From NCBI RefSeq assembly GCF_030813245.1, contig NZ_JAUSUA010000002.1, positions 62,001-126,000 on the forward strand: a stretch of DNA of 64,000 nt, given 5' to 3'. Under the pieces are notes generated by a model. The model had not been told where the DNA came from and ran no database searches. It saw only the letters and a program-made list of their open reading frames with translations. The position numbers were made by a program, and so were the translations under genes. The DNA is from Alkalicoccobacillus murimartini (GTDB lineage: Bacteria > Bacillota > Bacilli > Bacillales > Bacillaceae_D). Below, piece after piece: positions 8,421-17,147 of this stretch (its first letter is position 1; the number at the start of each line of letters is the position of its first letter).

Positions 8421-9940
8421 TAGTCATCCTTCCCTTCTTGAATCTCTTTCACAGTTAAAGTATTTTTTCCGGTTTGCCATTTTAATGCTGTTACAACAAA
8501 TCCGAAGACAACCACTAACACAGCCACACTCCAACCAAATGTGAGTAAGAATCCAGTTGATAGATCTTCATAATTACTCGTTAGATTTGTGTAAAGATTT
8601 TGTACAAACATTACTCCTAGAATAACTGGAGTTACAATCATTAAGCAGAATGTCCACCAGCTTCCGATTCTGAAGTCAGATACACGGTTCGTATGATCTT
8701 TGATTTCAGGAAGCTTACGAAGTACCCAGCCCATCGCAACTACAGATACTAAACCAGAAACAGCAACACCGAAGTTATTAATGAAATAATCAACTGCATC
8801 TAAAATATTTACTCCATTTTGTGTAGCAAAAAGTAATGAAATAAGCGCAGAAAGTCCTCCACCAAACAATACGGCTTTCGTACGGCTTACATTGAATTTA
8901 TCTTGAATACCTGCCACATACGTTTCTACAATAGAAATTAATGAGGTGATTCCTGCAAGAACCAAACATCCAAAGAAAAGAACGCCGAAGAACTCATTAA
9001 ATGCTGGGAATGTATTTATAATTTCCGGGAAGACCACAAAAGCAAGACCAACTCCACCTTGTGCTACTTCATCAACTCCCACGCCGCTTGATACAGCCAT
9101 AAATCCTAATACAGCAAATACTCCAATCCCCGCTAGAATTTCAAAGCCAGAGTTACTGAAAGCTGTAATAAAAGCATTATTATTAATATCTGCTTTCTTA
9201 GGTAAATAACTCGCGTACGTAATCATAATGGCAAAAGCTACAGATAAACTAAAGAAAATATGGCCATAAGCAGCTACCCAAACTTTTGGATTTGCAAGAC
9301 CTTCCCAATCTGGTCTGAAGAAAGCATCTAAGCCTAACCCAGCCCCTTCAAGAGTTAATGCACGAATAACTATACATAAGAACATGAGAATTAAGGTTGG
9401 AATCAGAACGCGGTTCGCAAGCTCAATTCCTTTTTTTACTCCTTTAAATAAAACCCCTAATGTTACAGCCCATACGATTAATAAAGGAATTAACACGCCC
9501 GGAACTAAAGAACCTAGATAACCCGTTGTATCGGTCTCCTGCAAAAAGTCCGTCATTAAAAATGTTCCTGGATCATTTCCCCAACTTAAATTAAACGAAA
9601 AATAAGTATATGAGATCGCCCATGCAATGATAACAGAATAATAAGTCGAGATGACAAATGCTATCCCAACCTGCCACCATCCTAACCATTCTGCTTTTTT
9701 ATTAATTCGGGCATATGTTAATGGAGATGATCCACGGAATCGCTGCCCCATCGTAAATTCCATAATTAAAATCGGAATCCCCGCTGTTAATAATGCAAAG
9801 AGATAAGGAATTAAAAAAGCTCCTCCTCCATTCTCATATGCTACATAAGGGAACCTCCAGATATTCCCTAGACCTACTGCTGAACCAATTGCTGCTAATA
9901 TAAAGCCTGCTCTTGACCCCCATTGTTCTCTTTCTGCCAT
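8420..9940 (-). CDS. Sodium-dependent amino-acid transporter, NSS/SNF family (MetP-like)
   Basis: About 506 residues with 12 hydrophobic segments. The hallmark NSS start is present: REQWGSRAGFILAAIGSAVGLGNIWRFPYVAYENGGGAFLIPY, covering helix 1 and the Na and substrate sites. The start MAEREQWGS follows GGAAG and matches the family; a longer in-frame start adds 12 residues. It probably imports methionine, alanine or another neutral amino acid with sodium, because a MetS-type micro-subunit overlaps its 3' end. The substrate is inferred from that partner only. Confidence 0.9.
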   Translation of the reverse strand: MAEREQWGSRAGFILAAIGSAVGLGNIWRFPYVAYENGGGAFLIPYLFALLTAGIPILIMEFTMGQRFRGSSPLTYARINKKAEWLGWWQVGIAFVISTYYSVIIAWAISYTYFSFNLSWGNDPGTFLMTDFLQETDTTGYLGSLVPGVLIPLLIVWAVTLGVLFKGVKKGIELANRVLIPTLILMFLCIVIRALTLEGAGLGLDAFFRPDWEGLANPKVWVAAYGHIFFSLSVAFAIMITYASYLPKKADINNNAFITAFSNSGFEILAGIGVFAVLGFMAVSSGVGVDEVAQGGVGLAFVVFPEIINTFPAFNEFFGVLFFGCLVLAGITSLISIVETYVAGIQDKFNVSRTKAVLFGGGLSALISLLFATQNGVNILDAVDYFINNFGVAVSGLVSVVAMGWVLRKLPEIKDHTNRVSDFRIGSWWTFCLMIVTPVILGVMFVQNLYTNLTSNYEDLSTGFLLTFGWSVAVLVVVFGFVVTALKWQTGKNTLTVKEIQEGKDD

Positions 9941-10127
9941 ACTCTTCCAATCTCCCTTCGTCTCGTTCAACAACATCCGTCTACTTTAGTCAAAATGATC
10001 TGATAATTCAATGTAGACACCAAATATGAACATTCAACGTGTTTCGATCTTTTTTATTGTCAGTTATACATTATAGACATGCCTTTAAGCAGTTGTCAAA
10101 GTTAGTTCTAGCCAATTCCTTTATACC

Positions 10128-10157
10128 AAAAAGGGTGCCCCTAAGGACACCCTCCCA
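10128..10157 (-). terminator. Terminator after the NhaC-family gene
   Basis: GGGTG(T/C)CC hairpin with TTTTT on the minus strand, 8 nt after the stop codon at 10165. Confidence 0.85.
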
Positions 10158-10164
10158 TCCATAT

Positions 10165-11766
10165 CTAAGACTGCTGCGTTCGTTTAATGACCCATGCTAG
10201 GATAAACAGTACCACAATCGAGATAAAGAAAGCAGCAATGGTTCCTAATAAAGGAAGAAGGACAAAGCCAATAGCCGCTGCTATGGCAGCTAGTATTGCA
10301 TATGGAAGCTGTGTTAGTACATGATCAATGTGATGGCTTCCTGATCCAGCTGCTGAAAGGATCGTCGTATCAGAGATAGGCGACACATGGTCTCCGAAAA
10401 TTGAACCAGCCAAAACAGCTGCAAGCATTGGCAGTAATAACGAGCTGTCTACATTGGCACCCATATCCCCTGCGATCGGCAAAAGAATAGCAAACGTGCC
10501 CCATGAAGTCCCAGTGGAGACAGCTGAGATACCTGCGATAATAAAGAGCATAACCGGAAGTAAAAATGGCGGAATCCCATCTTCTACTAACGATGCTAAA
10601 TACGCACCCGTTCCAAGACTGTCAATAATAGAGCTAATTGTCCATGCTAGGAGTAAAATAAGCACGGCTGGCAACATGGACTTAGCCCCAGCTTTAGCAA
10701 CAGTCCAAACATCCTTTGCAGTTGGTTTGGTCAGAAGTGTACATATTAAAGCCGATAATAAGCCAATGATCGCTCCATATAAGAGAGAACGAGAAATATC
10801 AGCAAACTCTAGAATCGACAACGCCGTTACTGCTTCTCCCTCATCTTGTGCTCCAGCCATACCTGTTAGGACTAGAGAGCCGACTGTTACTACTACAAGT
10901 GTCAAAATCGGCAAAATCAGATTAATAATTTTACCTTGTTGCTCACCTGCTCCTGTTTCAGCAGAACCTTCAGGCTCTCCCTTCGCAAGGTCGTAAAGAA
11001 CACCTTCTCTTATAGCTAAATCCTCATGCTTCTTCATTAATCCAAAGTCAAACTTATACAATGCCACAATAAACACCATCGCTAAAGCGGTCATGGCATA
11101 AAGGTTCATTGGAATCATCATCAAAAACGCTTGGAAAGCTCCATACTCTGTGACGCTGTTTTTATCTAAGATTCCAGCAATAATAGTGATAATATAGGCT
11201 CCCCAACTAGACAGAGGAACAATCACACATATTGGAGCAGCTGTAGAATCAACATAGTAGGCAAGCTTGGCTCTTGATATTCGATGTCGATCCGTTACCG
11301 GGCGGCTCACATTTCCTACAGTTAAGCTGTTAAAATAATCATCAATAAAAATAATAAAACCTAAAAAAATTGGTAAAAGCTGTGCACCCGTTCGAGTTTT
11401 GATTCGTTTTACAGCCCATTCTCCAAAAGCAGTACCTCCTCCCGAGAACGAGATAAAGGAAGCGACCATGCCTAGAAAAATAAGAAAGAGAAGAATAAAG
11501 AACTCCCAATCATTTATCGCAAATCCACTGTCAACGATACCTGCCCAAATTCCGCTCACTGTGACAGGCTCAGCCACCTCATAACTTAAAAATAGGGAAC
11601 TAAAAACATGAAGTAGCTCTACTGCTGCTTTTGTGACCGAAAAGTCATACAGCATTAATGCCCCAAGTAAAATACTGACCCCTAATGACAGTAAAACCCT
11701 ACGCGTAAGAATAACTAAGATAAGAGCAAGAAGAGGAGGAATAATAGAATAAATCGATTCAACCAT
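10165..11766 (-). CDS. NhaC-superfamily transporter, probable lysine transporter (LysW-type)
   Basis: A 533-residue polytopic membrane protein with the NhaC-family features FIIFIDDYFNSLTVG, PVTDRHRISRAKLAYYVDSTAAP, GTSWGTFAILLPIAGD and GDHVSPISDTTILSAAGS. Homology alone would call it a Na+/H+ antiporter. However, the 5' leader has the sequence signature of a lysine riboswitch ending in a terminator. NhaC-superfamily genes under such leaders have been proposed from comparative genomics as lysine transporters (LysW). Lysine uptake is therefore the better guess; this is inference from regulation. Monocistronic between its leader and a terminator. Confidence 0.8.
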   Translation of the reverse strand: MVESIYSIIPPLLALILVILTRRVLLSLGVSILLGALMLYDFSVTKAAVELLHVFSSLFLSYEVAEPVTVSGIWAGIVDSGFAINDWEFFILLFLIFLGMVASFISFSGGGTAFGEWAVKRIKTRTGAQLLPIFLGFIIFIDDYFNSLTVGNVSRPVTDRHRISRAKLAYYVDSTAAPICVIVPLSSWGAYIITIIAGILDKNSVTEYGAFQAFLMMIPMNLYAMTALAMVFIVALYKFDFGLMKKHEDLAIREGVLYDLAKGEPEGSAETGAGEQQGKIINLILPILTLVVVTVGSLVLTGMAGAQDEGEAVTALSILEFADISRSLLYGAIIGLLSALICTLLTKPTAKDVWTVAKAGAKSMLPAVLILLLAWTISSIIDSLGTGAYLASLVEDGIPPFLLPVMLFIIAGISAVSTGTSWGTFAILLPIAGDMGANVDSSLLLPMLAAVLAGSIFGDHVSPISDTTILSAAGSGSHHIDHVLTQLPYAILAAIAAAIGFVLLPLLGTIAAFFISIVVLFILAWVIKRTQQS

Positions 11767-11796
11767 GTATACCTATTCCTTTCTATTTCAATTTAC

Positions 11797-12030
11797 AAAA
11801 ATAAGGGCCATCATGGATATCCCATGATGGCCCTCTACAAGCAAAAGCACCCAAACATTGATGATAGTCCTCCACAGCCGTAAAGCTGTGACAGTCCAGT
11901 ATTTCTTAAACACTGACCCAATAGAATCCATCTGCAAATCGATCCTATTTCGGCGAACCTTCCTTTTTGTTACTCTCATCGCTACCGCTCAACTAACATA
12001 CTGATAAGATTCGCGCCTCTACCCCATATG
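11797..12030 (-). promoter_or_regulatory. Lysine riboswitch (L-box) with intrinsic terminator
   Basis: On the minus strand the leader reads GGTAGAGGCGCGAATCTTA near 12023, then an AGTA motif, GTTCGCCGAAATAGG near 11960, then GGACTGTCACAGC and TGTGGAGGACTATC ending near 11863. These are ordered L-box elements (AGAGGTGCGA, GCCGAA, CTGTCA, GGAGG-CTATC) and the ends can pair as P1. A 12-bp terminator stem (GGGCCATCATGG/CCATGATGGCCC, 11805-11833) followed by a U-rich run lies just before the NhaC-family gene. High lysine would be expected to stop transcription. Confidence 0.85.
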
Positions 12031-12114
12031 ATATGAGGTTTTTGCTATTTAATTAAAATCAACTTGTTTACCTTATCATAAAGCATATAGGAAGATCAAT
12101 AGCTATCAGGCAAT

Positions 12115-12882
12115 CTAATCCACTGATTCTTCCACTGATTCAGGTGGTACAACTGGTGCCGGCATGATCGCTCCACCACCACCCTGCATATAGTAATTAG
12201 GAACGGGTCCATTAATCACCGAAAACCCTGCAGGTAAGGTTACACTAATGGTATCTGTTGTAATCGCAAACGGGATAATGACTTCTACATCAATATCAAT
12301 TTCAATATTTAATGATACCCGTGTACTATTGATGTTCACCGGTTCTACTTTATCACTCATATTCACTTTTACATGACTGATCGTTTGAAAGCGAACAGGA
12401 ATGGTAGGTCCCAAATCAGCTAGTAATGAGTTATTTAAGGCGCGTCCAAGTGGGATCTCATAGAGAATGGCACTATCACCTTCTACGACTTTTTCCCCTT
12501 CACGATTTAGATGTCCAGCCTTTAACAATTCAAGCTGATCATGCACTTCCGTTAAGGTCTCACCCAGGATTCGATTATATTCTCCCGCATCAAAACTGAG
12601 CATTGATACATACCCTGTCTCTTCTTTTTCAATGACTAACAACTGGTCCATATCAATAATTTGTCCAAGCTTATTATTTAATGCGCCTTCAAGCGAATGA
12701 GTCGCAATGTTCTTTAGCTCCACCTTAGCAATTTGTGTTAGGACCGGACGGATCTTTTGGTCTATCAGCCAAATCCCCTGGTACGTCATAACAATAAAGA
12801 TGAATGTTGATAGCAAGAGAACATACCGAAACGGCAATGGACCCTTTTGCTTTGTGCGTCGAATGGGACGTCTTTTGATCAT
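12115..12882 (-). CDS. yunB: Sporulation protein YunB
   Basis: About 255 residues with a basic N-terminus (MIKRRPIRRTKQKG) and a single membrane anchor (FRYVLLLSTFIFIVMTYQGIWLI). An extracytoplasmic domain follows, with the YunB features IDQKIRPVLTQIAK, EIPLGRALNNSLLADLGPTIPVRF and SLNIEIDIDVEVIIPF. It is known as a sigma-E-dependent sporulation gene in B. subtilis and sits at the same position, before yunC and yunD. The start follows AGGAGGGGG, but that ribosome binding site is buried in a hairpin (see 12891-12927). Confidence 0.88.
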   Translation of the reverse strand: MIKRRPIRRTKQKGPLPFRYVLLLSTFIFIVMTYQGIWLIDQKIRPVLTQIAKVELKNIATHSLEGALNNKLGQIIDMDQLLVIEKEETGYVSMLSFDAGEYNRILGETLTEVHDQLELLKAGHLNREGEKVVEGDSAILYEIPLGRALNNSLLADLGPTIPVRFQTISHVKVNMSDKVEPVNINSTRVSLNIEIDIDVEVIIPFAITTDTISVTLPAGFSVINGPVPNYYMQGGGGAIMPAPVVPPESVEESVD

Positions 12883-12890
12883 ACCAAATT

Positions 12891-12927
12891 CCCCCTCCTG
12901 TATTATCTCTATGCAGAGAGGAGGGGG
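12891..12927 (-). promoter_or_regulatory. Stem-loop sequestering the yunB ribosome binding site
   Basis: A perfect 9-bp inverted repeat, CCCCCTCCT and AGGAGGGGG, with an inner CTCT/AGAG hairpin. On the minus strand the right-hand arm of the RNA stem is exactly the yunB Shine-Dalgarno sequence, 8 nt before its ATG. It could limit yunB translation from folA read-through transcripts. Confidence 0.6.
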
Positions 12928-12953
12928 TTTTGACCTGTTATCTTTGAACAACC

Positions 12954-13439
12954 TTAGACTCGGTCATAAACCTCGTACTGATGTTTATGGATGTTCTTTT
13001 CATCCACCACACCTTCACGACTTGATACTAACTTCCAATCTTCCTCTGGCACTTCAGGGAAGAAGGTATCCCCATTAAAGACTCCTTCAATACGAGTTAC
13101 ATACATCCGGTCTGCCTTATCCATAAATAGTTTAAATAGCTCTGTGCCACCAATGACAAAGATCTCTTCATTATGGTCAAATAACGTTTCTGCTTCTTCG
13201 ACTGTATGTACGACTTCACACCCCTCGGCTTCATAGGCCGTGTTACGTGTCACAACGATATTACGGCGATGTGGTAGAGGTTTCTTACCTAGTGAATCAA
13301 AGGTTTTTCGCCCCATCACAATCGTGTGATGTTTTGTCGTGTCTTTAAAAAATTGAAAATCTGCTGGCAAATGCCAAGGAAGGTCATTGTTCTTCCCTAT
13401 TGCTCGTTCTTCATCCATTGCAAATATAAAGGAAATCAT
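12954..13439 (-). CDS. folA: Dihydrofolate reductase
   Basis: A 161-residue enzyme reducing dihydrofolate to tetrahydrofolate with NADPH. Family features are MISFIFAMDEERAIGKNNDLPWHLPADFQFFK (substrate site; Asp of LPADF is the catalytic acid), IVMGRKTFDSLGKKPLP (NADPH), and EIFVIGGTELFKLFM. The start MISFIFAMD follows GGAG at 8-nt spacing. The location between yunC and yunB is unusual; in many bacilli folA follows thyA, and no thymidylate synthase is visible here. Confidence 0.94.
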   Translation of the reverse strand: MISFIFAMDEERAIGKNNDLPWHLPADFQFFKDTTKHHTIVMGRKTFDSLGKKPLPHRRNIVVTRNTAYEAEGCEVVHTVEEAETLFDHNEEIFVIGGTELFKLFMDKADRMYVTRIEGVFNGDTFFPEVPEEDWKLVSSREGVVDEKNIHKHQYEVYDRV

Positions 13440-13501
13440 TTGTCTTACTCCTCCGTCTCTCATTTAGCTTGTCTATTTTGTCGCCAAGCAAGGAAAAATC
13501 C

Positions 13502-13825
13502 TCACTCGGCACTTGGTGAAATCCCATGTAAAAGCAGCATGGCATCTCTGCCTATGGTTCCTTTTTTGACACCCTTTTCTTCGGCTGCCAAGGTCACTGA
13601 TTCAAGAGGTGCATCTAACAGCTGATCGATAGTTCGTACTCCAACGGCTCGACCTGCCAAAATGCCTCTTTCTTTCAGCTTTTCATTTAACAAGCCAACA
13701 TCCAGTGCTCCACACATAATATACCCATCATCACCTGTCACAGCCATAAAATTCGTTTTCGGAAGTTTCACTGTGATAGCTATAAATCCAATGCCCTCTA
13801 TCGTAATCGGTTGAACCTCAATCAT
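13502..13825 (-). CDS. yunC: YunC family protein (DUF1805)
   Basis: A 107-residue protein starting MIEVQPITIEGIGFIAITVKLPKTNF with AAAGGGGTG before the ATG. Conserved segments are FMAVTGDDGYIMCGALDVGLLNEKL and GILAGRAVGVRTIDQLLDAPLESVT, characteristic of DUF1805, a family of unknown function. It forms the yunC-yunD pair seen in B. subtilis and is divergent from nothing nearby; transcription continues leftward to folA. Confidence 0.85.
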   Translation of the reverse strand: MIEVQPITIEGIGFIAITVKLPKTNFMAVTGDDGYIMCGALDVGLLNEKLKERGILAGRAVGVRTIDQLLDAPLESVTLAAEEKGVKKGTIGRDAMLLLHGISPSAE

Positions 13826-13882
13826 GGTGAACACCCCTTTCTCCCTATCCTATGGATGTTAGGAGTGGGGTGTTCCTTCATT

Positions 13883-15247
13883 TTATAACTGATTAAGCTT
13901 CCAAGCGAGAATATCCCTTAAAAATTCAGGCATCAGATATGCTTTGTTTTCTGAATCGGTTAATTCAGGATATAAGAATCCAAATGTATACATATCCAAG
14001 GTCGCGAGTTCATACTCTGCATCAAGCTGGAGCGGTTTACCTAGGACTTGAATGGATGTGACCTTTTCTTCATTCTTTGGGTCATATTCAACGGATATCC
14101 CAGTATAGATCATTTTGCCAAGCACCTGGCCACGGAATCCAAAGCCTTTTAGTTCTAAGTTTATTAATTCAAAGCTTGATGCTCTCTCAATCGTTGTCTT
14201 TAGCTCTTTGCCTGTTAATCGAATCACGCATGGATTAATAGGATGTGGACAAATCTGGTGAATAGCCCCTCTTGATAACATCCCTTTTGGTAAGTCACTA
14301 AGTAACACTCCTGCGTTTAACATCCCAATAGATGTTCCGCACCATTCTGTTAAGCCATCACAGATCAATCGACTGGCCTTTGTTTCCTTAAACCAATCAA
14401 CGGGCAACTCTTCAGGAAGTGTCGCCAGTGGTTGCTCAAGAATTTGATCCGCACGTTGTTTGGCCTGATCAAGGTATACCATCGTCTCATCGTCAGCCGC
14501 CATATCTTTCGCTTCATGTAACAGTGCATCCGCAGAACATACGGTATGTGCTTCATCAAACTCTAACGTAATTTCACCGAGATAATGACCATGTTTCCCA
14601 GCCTGAACAATAAGTGTGTCCTTAATTTTCTCTCCATGCTCCAACACATGATGAGTGTGTGCACCAACAATCACATCAATACCATCAATGGTCTCAGCAA
14701 TTTTCTCATCCTTAAATAATCCAAGATGAGATAATAGAATGACGACATCTACCTGAGGTTTTAATTGCTTCACTTGTTCTTCAATACATGCGTTCAGATC
14801 AAGCACGTTCCAACCTAGCTTCTCATAAAAATGAGAGAGTGGGGCTGTGACTCCAAATAGTCCAACCTTAATCCCATTAGCCATTGTTGTAATAACAGAA
14901 GGGGCTGACCAGCTTGGTTGCTGACCCGTTACTTCTGTTAAATTCGCAAGTAAGATAGGGAATTCTGCTTTCTCATACAACTTGTCTAGCTGTTCCTTTG
15001 AAAAGGTCACGCCTTCGTTATTACCAATCGTTGCATAATCAACACCGGCAATATTTAATAACTCAATATTAGCCTGACCATCTGTTGCTTCTGTAATAGG
15101 ATGACTTCTATCCGCGTGGTCACCCAGGTCCAAAAAAAGTGTGTCCTGTGTACGATGTTCCTTTACATAACGAACAATGCCTGGCCAATGATGAAAATCA
15201 CTATGAATATCATTCGTATGAAAAAGAGTGAGATGCTTCTGTCCCAT
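13883..15247 (-). CDS. yunD: Bifunctional metallophosphatase/5'-nucleotidase-like YunD
   Basis: A 454-residue protein with an N-terminal calcineurin-like metallophosphatase domain and a C-terminal 5'-nucleotidase domain. Metal-binding motifs are LFHTNDIHSDFHHW, LFLDLGDHADRS, TIGNNEGV, LLSHLG and GAHTHH. The C-terminal substrate domain includes NAGVLLSDLPKGMLSRGAIHQICPHPINPC and the GFGFRGQ loop. There is no signal peptide, unlike secreted 5'-nucleotidases, so it acts in the cytoplasm. Substrate not determinable. A strong GAGGGGGATC ribosome binding site precedes the ATG. Confidence 0.88.
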   Translation of the reverse strand: MGQKHLTLFHTNDIHSDFHHWPGIVRYVKEHRTQDTLFLDLGDHADRSHPITEATDGQANIELLNIAGVDYATIGNNEGVTFSKEQLDKLYEKAEFPILLANLTEVTGQQPSWSAPSVITTMANGIKVGLFGVTAPLSHFYEKLGWNVLDLNACIEEQVKQLKPQVDVVILLSHLGLFKDEKIAETIDGIDVIVGAHTHHVLEHGEKIKDTLIVQAGKHGHYLGEITLEFDEAHTVCSADALLHEAKDMAADDETMVYLDQAKQRADQILEQPLATLPEELPVDWFKETKASRLICDGLTEWCGTSIGMLNAGVLLSDLPKGMLSRGAIHQICPHPINPCVIRLTGKELKTTIERASSFELINLELKGFGFRGQVLGKMIYTGISVEYDPKNEEKVTSIQVLGKPLQLDAEYELATLDMYTFGFLYPELTDSENKAYLMPEFLRDILAWKLNQL

Positions 15248-15280
15248 AACTGATCCCCCTCTCTAGCTTAGTTTTTCTCT

Positions 15281-16102
15281 TTACCCATTTATCCCTTGAA
15301 ATATTAAACGGATGGCGATAATCACCATAAAAATACGCAAAATATAAATTAATCGATCACTTGAAATCCGGCGATTAATGGCTGCTCCAAGCTGCCCACC
15401 AAACCACGCACCTGGAACTAGTGCTAAAGCATAAAGCCAGTTAACATGACCTGCAGCCATATGAGAAATCGAACCAATAAATGCCGAGACCAATATGACA
15501 AACATTGACGTAGCTACTGCCAGGTGAGCCGGAAATCCAAATAAAATGATCATAATTGGCACCATTAACGCTCCTCCACCTACCCCAAAAAGGCTGGAGA
15601 TAATACCAACAAAAAAACTAAGTACGATTGCAAATACCGGCTGATAGCCATATGTAAATTCCTTACCATCACGATCAAGAACAGTACGTTTATATCCTTT
15701 TGGACGAATCGGCATCGGCTTCAAATATTTTCTGATAAAAAAAGTGAACGCAACAACTAGCATAAATATACCAAAATACATTAAAAAGTCATCTGTGTTT
15801 ACAGCTCGGTTAATAATAACTCCACAAATGGCCCCTGGTACAATACCGATTGAAAAGATTGCACCACTTTTAAAATCAATCGTTTTCTGCTTGGCATAAG
15901 CCAGTGTAGACGAAATCCCTGTAAAAATCATAATTAATAATGATGTGCCCGCAGCAACCTGTGGTGTCACATCACGCAGAATTGGCAAAATCCCATCTAA
16001 CGTTAATAGGGCCGGTACAACAATAATGCCTCCACCAAGACCCATTAAACTACCTACCGTACCTGCTGCCAAGCCTACAACTACTAATAACAACCAACCC
16101 AT
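15281..16102 (-). CDS. yunE: TSUP (TauE/SafE) family membrane transporter YunE
   Basis: A 273-residue protein with about eight membrane segments and the duplicated TSUP glycine signatures: LAAGTVGSLMGLGGGIIVVPALL near the N-terminus and GIISSLFGVGGGALMVPIMIILFGFP in the middle. The family exports or imports sulfite, sulfoacetate and related small anions; the substrate here is unknown. Gene order yunF-yunE-yunD is as in B. subtilis. Confidence 0.88.
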   Translation of the reverse strand: MGWLLLVVVGLAAGTVGSLMGLGGGIIVVPALLTLDGILPILRDVTPQVAAGTSLLIMIFTGISSTLAYAKQKTIDFKSGAIFSIGIVPGAICGVIINRAVNTDDFLMYFGIFMLVVAFTFFIRKYLKPMPIRPKGYKRTVLDRDGKEFTYGYQPVFAIVLSFFVGIISSLFGVGGGALMVPIMIILFGFPAHLAVATSMFVILVSAFIGSISHMAAGHVNWLYALALVPGAWFGGQLGAAINRRISSDRLIYILRIFMVIIAIRLIFQGING

Positions 16103-16145
16103 TGTGACAACCCTTCTTACTCAAGTATGTTATTTTTCTTCTGCG

Positions 16146-16985
16146 TCAATCAAACAAGTCAAGCTGACGGGGTGCCAAACCTTCATACGTAATCCCAAGA
16201 GATTGAATGAGCTGTTTCGCATTATCAGCCGCATCTCCGCCAGAATTATTATTAAAGATGACATAGATGTCCTTACATTGCTTACTTAATTCTAATACAT
16301 GTTGACGCCATTCATCCAGTTCAGCTTCATTATAACGATAAAGATACCGAACTTCCCGCCATTTTCCGTCCTTTGTATCATTCCATCCATAGACATTTCG
16401 TCCATGCAGTCGGACTAATGTTTTCTCTGAATGTGTGGGATGAAGGACCGTCGGAATCGAACCATTACCCGCCTGAGGTTCATCACAAATGGAATGAATC
16501 CAGCCCTCCTGTTCCATAAAAGAAAGAGTACGCTCCTTCATCGACTTACTAAACCAGCTTTGGTTGCGGAACTCTAATGCAACGGGATATCCATGTAACT
16601 TCTCCTTCACATAGCGTACCCATTGAACATTCTCTTTACGACAATCAAACCATGGTGGAAACTGACAAAGCACCATGGAGAGCTTTGGACCTAATGGCTG
16701 TAAGGAATCAATAAAAGCCTCAAACATAGCTTCTTTATCTTCAAACGGACCAAACCCTGATTGATGGCCTGTCATGCACTGATAGGCTTTCACAATAAAC
16801 GAAAAAGACTCCGGTGTCTCACTCGCCCACTTCGCCATCGTGCGCTCCGGTTGCACTGCATAAAAGGAAGAATCCAGCTCCACAATCGGAAAATGGCCCG
16901 CATAGGTTCCCAGCTTCTCCGAGCTCGGTGTTCCTTCATATAATGAATCATGATCCCCCCAGCCAGTTAATCCGATGTAGATCAT
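16146..16985 (-). CDS. yunF: DUF72 family TIM-barrel protein YunF
   Basis: A 279-residue protein beginning MIYIGLTGWGDHDSLYEG with the DUF72 signatures FPIVELDSSFYAVQ, FSFIVKAYQCMTGH, VLCQFPPWF, VALEFRNQSWF, RLHGRN and IYVIFNNNSGGDAADNA. DUF72 proteins have a TIM-barrel fold related to endonuclease IV-type enzymes, but no established activity. First gene of the yunF-E-D run. Confidence 0.87.
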   Translation of the reverse strand: MIYIGLTGWGDHDSLYEGTPSSEKLGTYAGHFPIVELDSSFYAVQPERTMAKWASETPESFSFIVKAYQCMTGHQSGFGPFEDKEAMFEAFIDSLQPLGPKLSMVLCQFPPWFDCRKENVQWVRYVKEKLHGYPVALEFRNQSWFSKSMKERTLSFMEQEGWIHSICDEPQAGNGSIPTVLHPTHSEKTLVRLHGRNVYGWNDTKDGKWREVRYLYRYNEAELDEWRQHVLELSKQCKDIYVIFNNNSGGDAADNAKQLIQSLGITYEGLAPRQLDLFD

Positions 16986-17026
16986 ACTCGTAGCCCCTTT
17001 GTCTTGAATGTATGTATAGATAGAAG

Positions 17027-17054
17027 AAAAGCGAATCCGCAGGGACTCGCTTTA
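17027..17054 (-). terminator. Terminator between the DinB-like gene and yunF
   Basis: AAAGCGAGTCC/GGATTCGCTTT stem with a 4-nt loop and T-rich end on the minus strand. The same AGCGAATCC/GGAxTCGCTTT type of terminator recurs at 25837 and 33002. Confidence 0.8.
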
Positions 17055-17147
17055 GACTCTCAAATTCATCCATCGTATGTAAGTGACTTAATCATAATAC
17101 TCTTTTTTCTTTGGAGCAAGCATTGTTGATCATATTTTGTTACCCCA

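Noticed and set aside
11788-11979. A 63-codon minus-strand reading frame (MRVTKRKVRRNRIDLQ...)
   Set aside because: It lies entirely inside the lysine riboswitch and its terminator; its codons are the conserved RNA blocks, not a protein.
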